NCBI GenBank assembly: GCA_902464565.1
Contig: CABQJV010000044.1
Location: 1-11,796, forward strand
Source: an uncultured Collinsella sp.
GTDB lineage: Bacteria > Actinomycetota > Coriobacteriia > Coriobacteriales > Coriobacteriaceae
Length of the DNA stretch: 11,796 nucleotides
Direction: 5' to 3'
This document shows positions 1 to 6,422 of the stretch, piece by piece (within the stretch, counting starts at the first letter, position 1; every line of letters begins with the position of its first letter). Position numbers and translations under genes: made by a program. The notes beneath the pieces are model-generated. The model saw only the letters and a program-made list of their open reading frames with translations. It did not search any database and was not told the origin of the DNA.

Positions 1-1748
1 CCCGCCGCGACTACGTGCCCGCCGTTGACGCCGGCGCCGGGCCCCATGTCGATCACGTAGTCGGCGGCACGGATTGTATCCTCGTCGTGTTCGACGACGA
101 TAACGGTATTGCCGATATCGCGCAGGCGCTCGAGCGTCTTGATCAGGCGCTCGTTATCACGCTGATGAAGACCGATCGAAGGCTCGTCCAGAATATAGAG
201 CACGCCCATGAGACCCGCGCCGATCTGCGTTGCCAGTCGAATACGCTGTGCCTCGCCACCGGAAAGCGTCGCCGAGGCACGGTCGAGGGTCAGATAGTCA
301 AGTCCGACATCGACCAGAAAGCGCAAGCGCTCCAGGATTTCCTTAACGATGCGCCCGCCGATAAATTGTTGGCGCTCGGTAAGCTCCAAACCCTCAAAAA
401 ACTTGAGCGACTCGCGGCACGATAGGCAGCAGACCTCGTAAATGGACTTACCGCCTACGGTAACGGCGAGCATCTCGGGGCGCAAACGAGCGCCGTGGCA
501 ACTCGAGCACGGCTCCTCGCGGATGTACTTCTCCAAGCGCGCCTTGGTGTTCTCATTCGTCGTCTCGATATAGCGCTCGTACAGGATATTGCGCACGCCC
601 GAAAACTTGGTATCCCACTGGCTGCGACGTCCGTCGAGCTTTTGGTAGTCGACCGAGATCTTCGTATCGCCCAGGCCATCCAAGAATGCACGACGCACGC
701 GAGGGGGCAAGTCCTCCCACGGCGTATCAGCGCTCACCTTAAAGTGTTTGCAGACCGCAGCAAAAATCTGCGGATAGTAGTTCGAATTGCCAAACAGGCT
801 ACCAAAGACTCCGTCGGCAATGGACTTCGAGGGGTCCTCGATCAGCGCCTCGGCATCAACGGTTTTCTTAAAGCCCAGGCCGTCGCACTCAGGACATGCG
901 CCATAGGGAGCGTTAAACGAAAAATCACGCGGCTGCAGGTCATCGATGGAGTGTCCATGCTCCGGGCACGCTAACGCCAGCGAATACTCCAGCAACTCGC
1001 CTTCGGTCCCCTCGGGAGCGTCGCGGTCGGGCAGCAAGTATACGTTCACATTGCCGTGCGCCAGCGCGGTCGCCTGCTCAACAGACTCGGCGATACGGCC
1101 AAGAGAGTTCTCACGGATCACGATGCGATCGACCACGACCTCGATATCGTGCTTGAACTTTTTGTCCAGATCGATAGGGTCGTCGAGCGAGCGAACCTCG
1201 CCGTCGACACGCACGCGGCTAAAGCCCTCGGCGCGAAGGTCCTCAAACAGCTTGGTGTACTCGCCTTTTCGCCCGCGCACCACCGGTGCCAGCACAAACG
1301 CGCGGCGGCCCTCCCCCGCCGCCAAGACCTTGTCGGCAACCTGGTCGGTCGTCTGGCGCTCAATGACGCGGCCGCATTCGGGACAGTGCGGGGTGCCCAC
1401 ACGGGCGAACAGCAGGCGCAGATAGTCATAAATCTCGGTTACAGTGCCAACCGTCGAGCGAGGGTTTTTAGACGTCGTCTTTTGGTCGATCGACACCGCC
1501 GGCGAAAGGCCGTCGATTGAATCCAAGTCGGGTTTGTCCATCTGGCCCAAGAACTGGCGCGCATAGCTCGAAAGACTCTCGACGTATCGACGCTGGCCCT
1601 CGGCATAGATAGTGTCAAATGCCAGCGAACTCTTGCCCGAGCCAGAAAGACCGGTAATGACCACGAGTTGGTCACGCGGAATGGAAACATCGATATCACG
1701 GAGGTTGTGCTCACGAGCGCCGCGAATAACGATAGAAGAATCAGACAT
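1..1748 (-). CDS. uvrA: Excinuclease ABC subunit UvrA, N-terminal 582 residues (partial, runs off left edge)
   Basis: UvrA is the DNA-damage-sensing ABC ATPase of nucleotide excision repair; it loads UvrB at lesions in the cytoplasm. Translation from the ATG at 1748-1746 gives one open frame to the window edge. Visible are the first Walker A, GLSGSGKS (residues 33-40), an early CPECG motif, a zinc module (C261, H264, C285, C288) leading into FSFNAPYGACPECDGLG, and the first ABC signature LSGGEAQR (from residue 495), followed by the Walker B region ILDEPSIGLHQRDN. UvrA is usually about 940 residues, so the second ATPase half lies outside the window. A good RBS, AAGGAG (complement of 1754-1759), sits 5 nt before the start, with a second AGGAGG just upstream. 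A candidate SOS box lies at 1810-1823. The second zinc ligand is His where E. coli UvrA has Cys. The family call is certain. Confidence 0.97.
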   Translation of the reverse strand, partial: MSDSSIVIRGAREHNLRDIDVSIPRDQLVVITGLSGSGKSSLAFDTIYAEGQRRYVESLSSYARQFLGQMDKPDLDSIDGLSPAVSIDQKTTSKNPRSTVGTVTEIYDYLRLLFARVGTPHCPECGRVIERQTTDQVADKVLAAGEGRRAFVLAPVVRGRKGEYTKLFEDLRAEGFSRVRVDGEVRSLDDPIDLDKKFKHDIEVVVDRIVIRENSLGRIAESVEQATALAHGNVNVYLLPDRDAPEGTEGELLEYSLALACPEHGHSIDDLQPRDFSFNAPYGACPECDGLGFKKTVDAEALIEDPSKSIADGVFGSLFGNSNYYPQIFAAVCKHFKVSADTPWEDLPPRVRRAFLDGLGDTKISVDYQKLDGRRSQWDTKFSGVRNILYERYIETTNENTKARLEKYIREEPCSSCHGARLRPEMLAVTVGGKSIYEVCCLSCRESLKFFEGLELTERQQFIGGRIVKEILERLRFLVDVGLDYLTLDRASATLSGGEAQRIRLATQIGAGLMGVLYILDEPSIGLHQRDNERLIKTLERLRDIGNTVIVVEHDEDTIRAADYVIDMGPGAGVNGGHVVAA

Positions 1749-1809
1749 GGAAGCTCCTTGCCTCCTATTGCATCGAATCATACTGCCGATGAGTTTAGCG
1801 CACTCGACG

Positions 1810-1823
1810 CGCACAGATGTTCG
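1810..1823. promoter_or_regulatory. Candidate LexA/SOS operator upstream of uvrA
   Basis: The sequence CGCACAGATGTTCG matches 9 of the 10 fixed positions of the LexA box known from actinobacteria and bacilli, CGAAC-N4-GTTCG. The only mismatch is C for A at position 3. It lies 62 bp upstream of the uvrA start. A possible uvrA -10 (TATGAT, complement of 1777-1782) would put the box just upstream of the -35 region. uvrA is a classic SOS gene, which supports the assignment. The same box also lies 119 bp upstream of the divergent LTA-synthase-like gene, so an effect there is possible but less likely. No LexA gene is in view, and the box sequence used by this lineage is assumed. Confidence 0.55.
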
Positions 1824-1895
1824 TAATACAAGATTCGCAGACCTTTAGCTTTGCGTATCGGGCGCTTTGTTTCTCGAAATGCCGTGGAAAGGTTA

Positions 1896-1911
1896 CAGTA
1901 ATCTAATACTG
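1896..1911. promoter_or_regulatory. Palindrome overlapping possible -10 elements of the LTA-synthase-like gene
   Basis: CAGTAATCTAATACTG is an inverted repeat with 5-bp perfect arms (CAGTA/TACTG), ending 30 nt before the ATG at 1942. It contains two -10-like hexamers on the plus strand, TAATCT (1899-1904) and TAATAC (1904-1909). Neither has a convincing -35 at normal spacing. An operator or a promoter is plausible, but this is an AT-rich intergenic stretch and the repeat is short, so chance is a real alternative. Confidence 0.25.
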
Positions 1912-1941
1912 AACTTAATTTGCCGTAACAGAGGAACGTCC

Positions 1942-4095
1942 ATGACCGAAGATATCCCCCTTGAAATCACTTCGAGCGACATGGCCAATCTGCCCATATT
2001 CATCGCCGTCCTTATCGTGGCCATCGTCGTGGTGCGCGTATATTTTTCAATCAAACACAATGAAAAGCCGCCCATTGCCCGCGTCTTTTGGTGCGCGACG
2101 CTCCTCATCCCGCTCGGCATGGTAGCTGCATGGATTACGAATCAATTGCTCGTAAATGAGGACAATTCCCTATGGGTCCTTTCTTATTCGGCGCTCGGTG
2201 CTACCGCCGTCATACTTCTTGTCGAGCCCTTGGTTTCGGGACTTATCGACCAAACCGATCTTGCGACGGGAACGGTTGCCTGTATTTGCCGTGACATCCT
2301 TGTCATCGCCGCTGTTTCAGCGCTCTCGTTCGTTTCACTCGAAATTGCCTGTAACGAAACGTTCTATCGCATTCCCGCCAACTCATTCGGGTTTTCCGTC
2401 GGGCTGCTCGCGACGGTTCTGCTCTCCCTTTATTTGCTGGGACAGCGTCATGGAGGCGTCATGGCCCTCGTGCCCGTCGCCTGTTGCATCCTTGGCATTG
2501 CCGAGCACTTCGTCATAACGTTTAAAGGCGAGGCCATCCTGCCAAGCGATATCTTGGCCCTTGGCACCGCAATGGAAGTGAGCGAGGGATACGAGTTTAC
2601 CTTTACCGCCGGAATCGTAACCTCTCTAGCCCTGCTGGAGATTTCCCTAGGGCTTCTTTCGCTTATCCGACCGAGAAAGCTCCGTACGCCCACCCATGTC
2701 TTCCCCGCAATCGCCGCTAACCTCTGCGCTTTTCTGCTAGTGACCGTTGTGGGGCTCTCGGGCTTTTCCAGCATCGACTTGGAGCAGGCGCTGAATTTTG
2801 GATTTGACCGTTGGCAGCCCATCACCACGTATGCGTCTCAGGGTTTTATCACTTCGTTCACCGAAATGGTCAACGAGTTGCCCATTGAGAAGCCCGAAGA
2901 CTATACGCCCGATGAGGCGCAGAGCATCGAGCAGGAGCTCGCCGCCACCTACGACAGCACGTATGGCTCGAGCGAGCAGCGCGCGGCGGCCGTTGCCCAG
3001 TTCAATGAAATCAAGCCGACGATTGTTGCCGTCATGAATGAGAGTTTTAGCGACCTTTCGTGCTTTGAGCAGCTCCAGGCGGCCGGGTACACCGGCCCCG
3101 CATTCTACAACTCGCTTCCCGACACACTTGTTCGCGGCACCATGCTCGCTTCGGTCGCCGGTGGCGGAACGGCGAACTCCGAATTCGAATTTTTGACCGG
3201 AGCGACAACGGCCTTTGTCGGATTAGGCAAAATCCCCTATCAGCTATATCAGATGAATGGCGTCAACAGCCTGGCAAAGGACCTTAAGGAGCTTGGGTAT
3301 ACCGCTACCGCTATGCACCCGCAAAACCCCGTCAACTACCATCGAGATAAAATCTATCAGCAGCTGGGCTTTGGAGACTTTCTTTCAATCGGCGATTTCG
3401 AAGGTGCGCCCTGTTACCATGCCGGCGTATGCGACTACGCCACCTACGACAAGATACTCGACCTGCTTAGAACCGACGAAGCGCCGCAGTTCATCTTTGA
3501 CGTCACGATGCAAAATCACGGCGGCTACGACTATGGCACCGTTCCCGCCGAGGAGCTGACAAACTATTGGGTCGAGGGAGCCAGCGAGGGTGCCAATAGC
3601 GCGCTCAACACCTATCTTACCTGCATCAACGCATCCGACCGGGACCTCGAGTACTTTATCAACGAGCTCCGCAATATCGGCAGACCGGTTGTCCTTGTCT
3701 TTTTTGGCGACCATCAGCCGAGCGCCGCAACGACTCTCAACGACGAGCTGTACCCTCAGGAAGATACGGCAAGCCACGCTTTCCGTATCTATCAGTCGAC
3801 ATATTTTGTCTGGGCTAACTATGAAATCGCCGGCAATACCGAGCTCAACGTCTACGACACCGTCGGGGCAAACGAGATTGCAGCCATTACCCTTAATAAG
3901 ATCGGCGCCCCGCTCACCGACTATCAAAAGGCTCTGCTTGCAACAAGGTCAGATGTGCCCACCATCAATGTCGCCGGCTACCTTGGTGCCGACGGGCTGC
4001 GCTACGACTTGGAATCTGAAGACAGCCCATACGCCTCGACGATCGACAAGCTGCAGCGCATGCAATACCTCGAGTTCGCCAGCAAAGTTCAGTAA
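1942..4095 (+). CDS. LTA synthase family / alkaline-phosphatase-superfamily membrane protein
   Basis: Members of this family transfer glycerol-phosphate-type groups in the cell envelope; the exact substrate here is unknown. The 717-residue protein has about eight hydrophobic segments in residues 16-272, then an extracellular sulfatase-like domain from about residue 355. Catalytic positions of LtaS-type enzymes are recognisable: metal ligand E367 (in MNESFSDLS), nucleophile T410 (GGGTANSEFEFLTG), R468 (NYHRDKIY), H526 (MQNHGGY) and D590-H591 (FFGDHQPS). A motif AILPSDILALGTA lies between the sixth and seventh membrane segments. The ATG at 1942 is chosen because AGAGGAA (1930-1936) lies 5 nt before it; an in-frame ATG at 1867 would add 25 residues but has no RBS. 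No terminator was seen after the gene. S. aureus LtaS has five membrane segments, so this is probably a related subfamily and not strict LtaS. Confidence 0.88.
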   Translation: MTEDIPLEITSSDMANLPIFIAVLIVAIVVVRVYFSIKHNEKPPIARVFWCATLLIPLGMVAAWITNQLLVNEDNSLWVLSYSALGATAVILLVEPLVSGLIDQTDLATGTVACICRDILVIAAVSALSFVSLEIACNETFYRIPANSFGFSVGLLATVLLSLYLLGQRHGGVMALVPVACCILGIAEHFVITFKGEAILPSDILALGTAMEVSEGYEFTFTAGIVTSLALLEISLGLLSLIRPRKLRTPTHVFPAIAANLCAFLLVTVVGLSGFSSIDLEQALNFGFDRWQPITTYASQGFITSFTEMVNELPIEKPEDYTPDEAQSIEQELAATYDSTYGSSEQRAAAVAQFNEIKPTIVAVMNESFSDLSCFEQLQAAGYTGPAFYNSLPDTLVRGTMLASVAGGGTANSEFEFLTGATTAFVGLGKIPYQLYQMNGVNSLAKDLKELGYTATAMHPQNPVNYHRDKIYQQLGFGDFLSIGDFEGAPCYHAGVCDYATYDKILDLLRTDEAPQFIFDVTMQNHGGYDYGTVPAEELTNYWVEGASEGANSALNTYLTCINASDRDLEYFINELRNIGRPVVLVFFGDHQPSAATTLNDELYPQEDTASHAFRIYQSTYFVWANYEIAGNTELNVYDTVGANEIAAITLNKIGAPLTDYQKALLATRSDVPTINVAGYLGADGLRYDLESEDSPYASTIDKLQRMQYLEFASKVQ

Positions 4096-4155
4096 GCCCG
4101 CCCATTCGCTTGGACCCATCGTATTGCAAGCACGCTCGGCCCAAATGCATCGCAA

Positions 4156-4185
4156 ATGACTCCCGCTCGCAAACGAGGGTACAAT
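4156..4185 (+). promoter_or_regulatory. Candidate promoter of the mrp-like gene
   Basis: ATGACT (4156-4161) resembles a -35 and TACAAT (4180-4185) a -10, with an 18-bp spacer. This predicts a transcript start near 4192, about 50 nt before the ATG at 4241. The gap between the LTA-synthase-like stop (4095) and this gene is 145 bp, which fits a separate transcription unit. Confidence 0.45.
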
Positions 4186-4204
4186 GACGCTCGTGTCACA
4201 CCGC

Positions 4205-4218
4205 GGGGCTCCGGCCCC
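4205..4218 (+). promoter_or_regulatory. GC-rich hairpin in the mrp leader
   Basis: GGGGC-TCCG-GCCCC forms a perfect 5-bp GC stem with a 4-nt loop, about 13 nt after the predicted transcript start and 9 nt before the AAAGGAG ribosome binding site (4228-4234). There is no T-run behind it, so it is not a terminator. It could stabilise the 5' end of the message or tune translation. Confidence 0.4.
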
Positions 4219-4240
4219 AACATATACAAAGGAGTCAAAC

Positions 4241-5071
4241 ATGGGTTGCGAGCACGCACAGGCAGCCGGCGGGCAAACGTCGCCGTCGCAATTTGAGGAA
4301 AATACACTGTCCGAGGTCAAGCGCGTTATCGCCGTGCTTTCCGGCAAGGGCGGCGTCGGCAAGTCATTCGTCACCGGCGCCATCGCCACGGAGCTTTCCC
4401 GCCACGGTCACAAGGTCGGCGTCCTCGATGCCGATATTACCGGCCCCTCTATCCCTAAGATGTTCGGTATGAGCGGACGTCACGTCCATGCCCTCGGCAA
4501 CCTTATGCTGCCCGAAATCTCCGAGCACGGCGTCAAGGTTATGAGCTCTAACCTGCTGCTCCAAAACGAAACCGACCCCGTCCTCTGGCGCGGTCCGGTT
4601 ATCGCGGGTGCCATCAGGCAGTTCTGGAGCGAAACCTCATGGGGCCCCATCGACTACCTGCTGGTCGACATGCCTCCGGGAACGGGCGACGTCGCCCTCA
4701 CGGTCTTCCAGTCGCTGCCCGTCGATGGCATCGTCATCGTCACGAGCCCGCAGGATCTGGTCTCGATGATTGTCGCCAAGGCGGTCAACATGGCCGAGAA
4801 GATGAACGTGCCCATTTTGGGAATCGTCGAAAACATGAGCTATATCGAGTGCCCCGATTGCGGCAAGAAGATCGAAGTCTTTGGCAAGAGCAAGCTCCCC
4901 GAGGTCGCCGAGCGTTACAACCTCGAGATCCTAGGGCAGCTTCCCATCAATCCGGCACTCGCCGAGGCTTGCGACAAGGGCGAGGTTGAGACCGCACTGC
5001 CCGACGGTATGCTGCCCCAAGCCGTCTCTGCCGTCGAGGCCATTGCCCCGCACGAGACCGCCGAGGCCTAA
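4241..5071 (+). CDS. mrp: Mrp/ApbC (NBP35)-family iron-sulfur cluster carrier ATPase
   Basis: Mrp/ApbC proteins are cytoplasmic P-loop ATPases that bind a 4Fe-4S cluster, usually at a dimer interface, and pass it to target enzymes. The 276-residue product has the deviant Walker A GKGGVGKS (residues 35-42), DADITGPS (63-70), DMPPGTGD (143-150), the switch-like TSPQDLVS (168-175), ENMSY (197-201) and the cluster-binding CPDC pair C204/C207. It lacks the N-terminal MIP18-like domain of longer Mrp proteins; a short lead containing C3 and H5 is present instead. The start at 4241 is set by AAAGGAG (4228-4234), 6 nt upstream; an in-frame ATG at 4184 lacks an RBS and falls at the predicted promoter. 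The stop codon is followed immediately by the GTG of the next flavoprotein gene, so the two are very likely cotranscribed. Confidence 0.93.
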   Translation: MGCEHAQAAGGQTSPSQFEENTLSEVKRVIAVLSGKGGVGKSFVTGAIATELSRHGHKVGVLDADITGPSIPKMFGMSGRHVHALGNLMLPEISEHGVKVMSSNLLLQNETDPVLWRGPVIAGAIRQFWSETSWGPIDYLLVDMPPGTGDVALTVFQSLPVDGIVIVTSPQDLVSMIVAKAVNMAEKMNVPILGIVENMSYIECPDCGKKIEVFGKSKLPEVAERYNLEILGQLPINPALAEACDKGEVETALPDGMLPQAVSAVEAIAPHETAEA

Positions 5072-6343
5072 GTGAACGCAAACGCCTCCTATGACGTCTT
5101 GGTAATCGGCGGCGGGGCCTCGGGTCTCGCCGCCGCCATTACGGCCGCACGCGCAGGCAAAAACGCCTGCATCGTTGAGCGCGATGTTGCCTGCGGCCTT
5201 AAACTCCTTGCGACCGGCAACGGCCGCTGCAACCTTTCCAACGAATCAATTGATTTCCAGCGGTACAACCGCCCCGCATTCGTCGAATCCGTCATGGGTC
5301 CCCAGCCCGAGCAAGAGCTCGGCAGTTTCTTCTCCTCGCTGGGCATCATGACGACCTCCGAGGAGGGCCGGCTGTATCCGCGCTCCCTTCGTGCCGAATC
5401 GGTGCGCGATGCGCTTCTCAACGCTTGCAATCACCTGGGTATCACCTTGATTTGTGGAGCAAACGTCGCCTCGGCATTCAAAGCCCCCGAGGGCTGGGCA
5501 CTCCAAATAGACCGTCCCGCGCGATCACTCAAGGCAAAAAAGCACGACGACCGAAAAACGGAGGTTCGCTCGCTTCGGAAGGCGCTCGCCGACATCCCTC
5601 GCAAGAGCGAGACGCTGCAGGCAAAGGCCGTAATTATCGCTACGGGCGGCAACCCTGTCGAAATCACGAAGACGTTCAATCTTTCCCTCACACCGCAGCA
5701 TCCCGTCCTCTGCCCCGTGTCGGCATCGGTCTTCGGCGACCAGACTGCGCTCAAGACACTGGATGGCCTGCGCGTCCGCGCCCGTTTGACGCTCACCCGC
5801 AATCACGAGGAACTCTGGCGCGAAGACGGCGAAGTGCTCTTCCGGACCTTTGGCATCTCGGGCGTTGCCGCCTTTAACCTCTCCCGTCGCGTCCAGCGCG
5901 GCGACACGATTCTGCTCGACGTTTTCCCCGACCTCTCCAAAGACGAGTTGCTCGATATGCTCAATCAGCGAGTTGCGTTGCTCGGCGGCTTTTCACCCCG
6001 CGACCCCCGCTGGCTCGACGGCATGCTTGCCCCGCAGTTCTCTCACGTTGTCTGCACCGCATTCGAACAGTGCCACCCCGGGTCGCACGACATCATCCAT
6101 CTGGTCTCAATCCTCAAGCACTTTAAGCTGCTCGTCGAGGGAACGACAGAGGAGCGTTCGGCCCAGGTCACGCGCGGCGGCGTGCCCATCGAGAGCGTCT
6201 CAGCTCCCAACCTCTGCGTGAGCAACGCAGCAGGCGCCCCACTTTACATTTGTGGCGAGGCGCTCGACATCGATGCCGATTGCGGCGGTTTCAACCTTGC
6301 ATGGGCTTGGATCTCGGGTATTCGCGCTGCAAGCAGCCTATAG
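5072..6343 (+). CDS. HI0933-like (COG2081, BaiN/YhiN-type) FAD flavoprotein
   Basis: The 423-residue product belongs to the HI0933-like NAD(P)/FAD oxidoreductases, which include BaiN of bile-acid-dehydroxylating clostridia; most members have no known substrate. Seen in order are the dinucleotide motif GGGASG (13-18) ending in an acidic residue (VERD), the family hallmark LLATGNGRCNLSN (45-57), ATGG (190-193), VTRGGV (366-371) and GEALDIDADCGGFNLAWAWISG (395-416). Two oddities stand out. A lysine/arginine-rich insert spans about residues 150-183. The usual GsTGdGY stretch after ATGG is missing, with only 17 residues between ATGG and PVLCPV. The start is GTG at 5072, directly after the mrp stop, with GAGG (5063-5066) as RBS, which suggests translational coupling. 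The family is clear; the reaction is unknown, and a BaiN role should not be assumed. Confidence 0.9.
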   Translation: MNANASYDVLVIGGGASGLAAAITAARAGKNACIVERDVACGLKLLATGNGRCNLSNESIDFQRYNRPAFVESVMGPQPEQELGSFFSSLGIMTTSEEGRLYPRSLRAESVRDALLNACNHLGITLICGANVASAFKAPEGWALQIDRPARSLKAKKHDDRKTEVRSLRKALADIPRKSETLQAKAVIIATGGNPVEITKTFNLSLTPQHPVLCPVSASVFGDQTALKTLDGLRVRARLTLTRNHEELWREDGEVLFRTFGISGVAAFNLSRRVQRGDTILLDVFPDLSKDELLDMLNQRVALLGGFSPRDPRWLDGMLAPQFSHVVCTAFEQCHPGSHDIIHLVSILKHFKLLVEGTTEERSAQVTRGGVPIESVSAPNLCVSNAAGAPLYICGEALDIDADCGGFNLAWAWISGIRAASSL

Positions 6344-6353
6344 CCGCGCAGTC

Positions 6354-6359
6354 TATAAT
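6354..6359 (+). promoter_or_regulatory. Consensus -10 hexamer before the COG2509-like gene
   Basis: TATAAT is a perfect -10, located 11 nt after the preceding stop codon and 64 nt before the ATG at 6423. No good -35 is visible at 16-18 bp spacing. It predicts a transcript start near 6366, just before the hairpin at 6373-6396, so the second flavoprotein gene may have its own promoter. Confidence 0.45.
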
Positions 6360-6372
6360 CAAAACGCATTCG

Positions 6373-6396
6373 GGCCGTCTGGGACACCGGGCGGCC
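6373..6396 (+). terminator. Hairpin with T-rich tail: terminator of the mrp-flavoprotein unit or leader attenuator
   Basis: GGCCGTCTGG and CCGGGCGGCC pair over 10 bp (two G-U pairs) around the loop GACA, followed by TCTTTCTT (6397-6404). This is a fair intrinsic terminator for the upstream genes. It also lies downstream of the TATAAT at 6354-6359, so any transcript from that promoter begins with this hairpin, 14 nt before the AAGGAG of the next gene. It could end read-through, act as an attenuator, or protect the 5' end of the message. Confidence 0.5.
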
Positions 6397-6422
6397 TCTT
6401 TCTTGCATCTAAGGAGACCTCG

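Noticed and set aside
15..1520. Several plus-strand open frames opposite uvrA
   Set aside because: All lie antisense to continuous UvrA coding sequence with intact motifs; none has a convincing RBS or recognisable protein.
4096..4155. Possible terminator after the LTA-synthase-like gene
   Set aside because: No stable stem followed by a T-run could be found; transcription may run on into the mrp unit.
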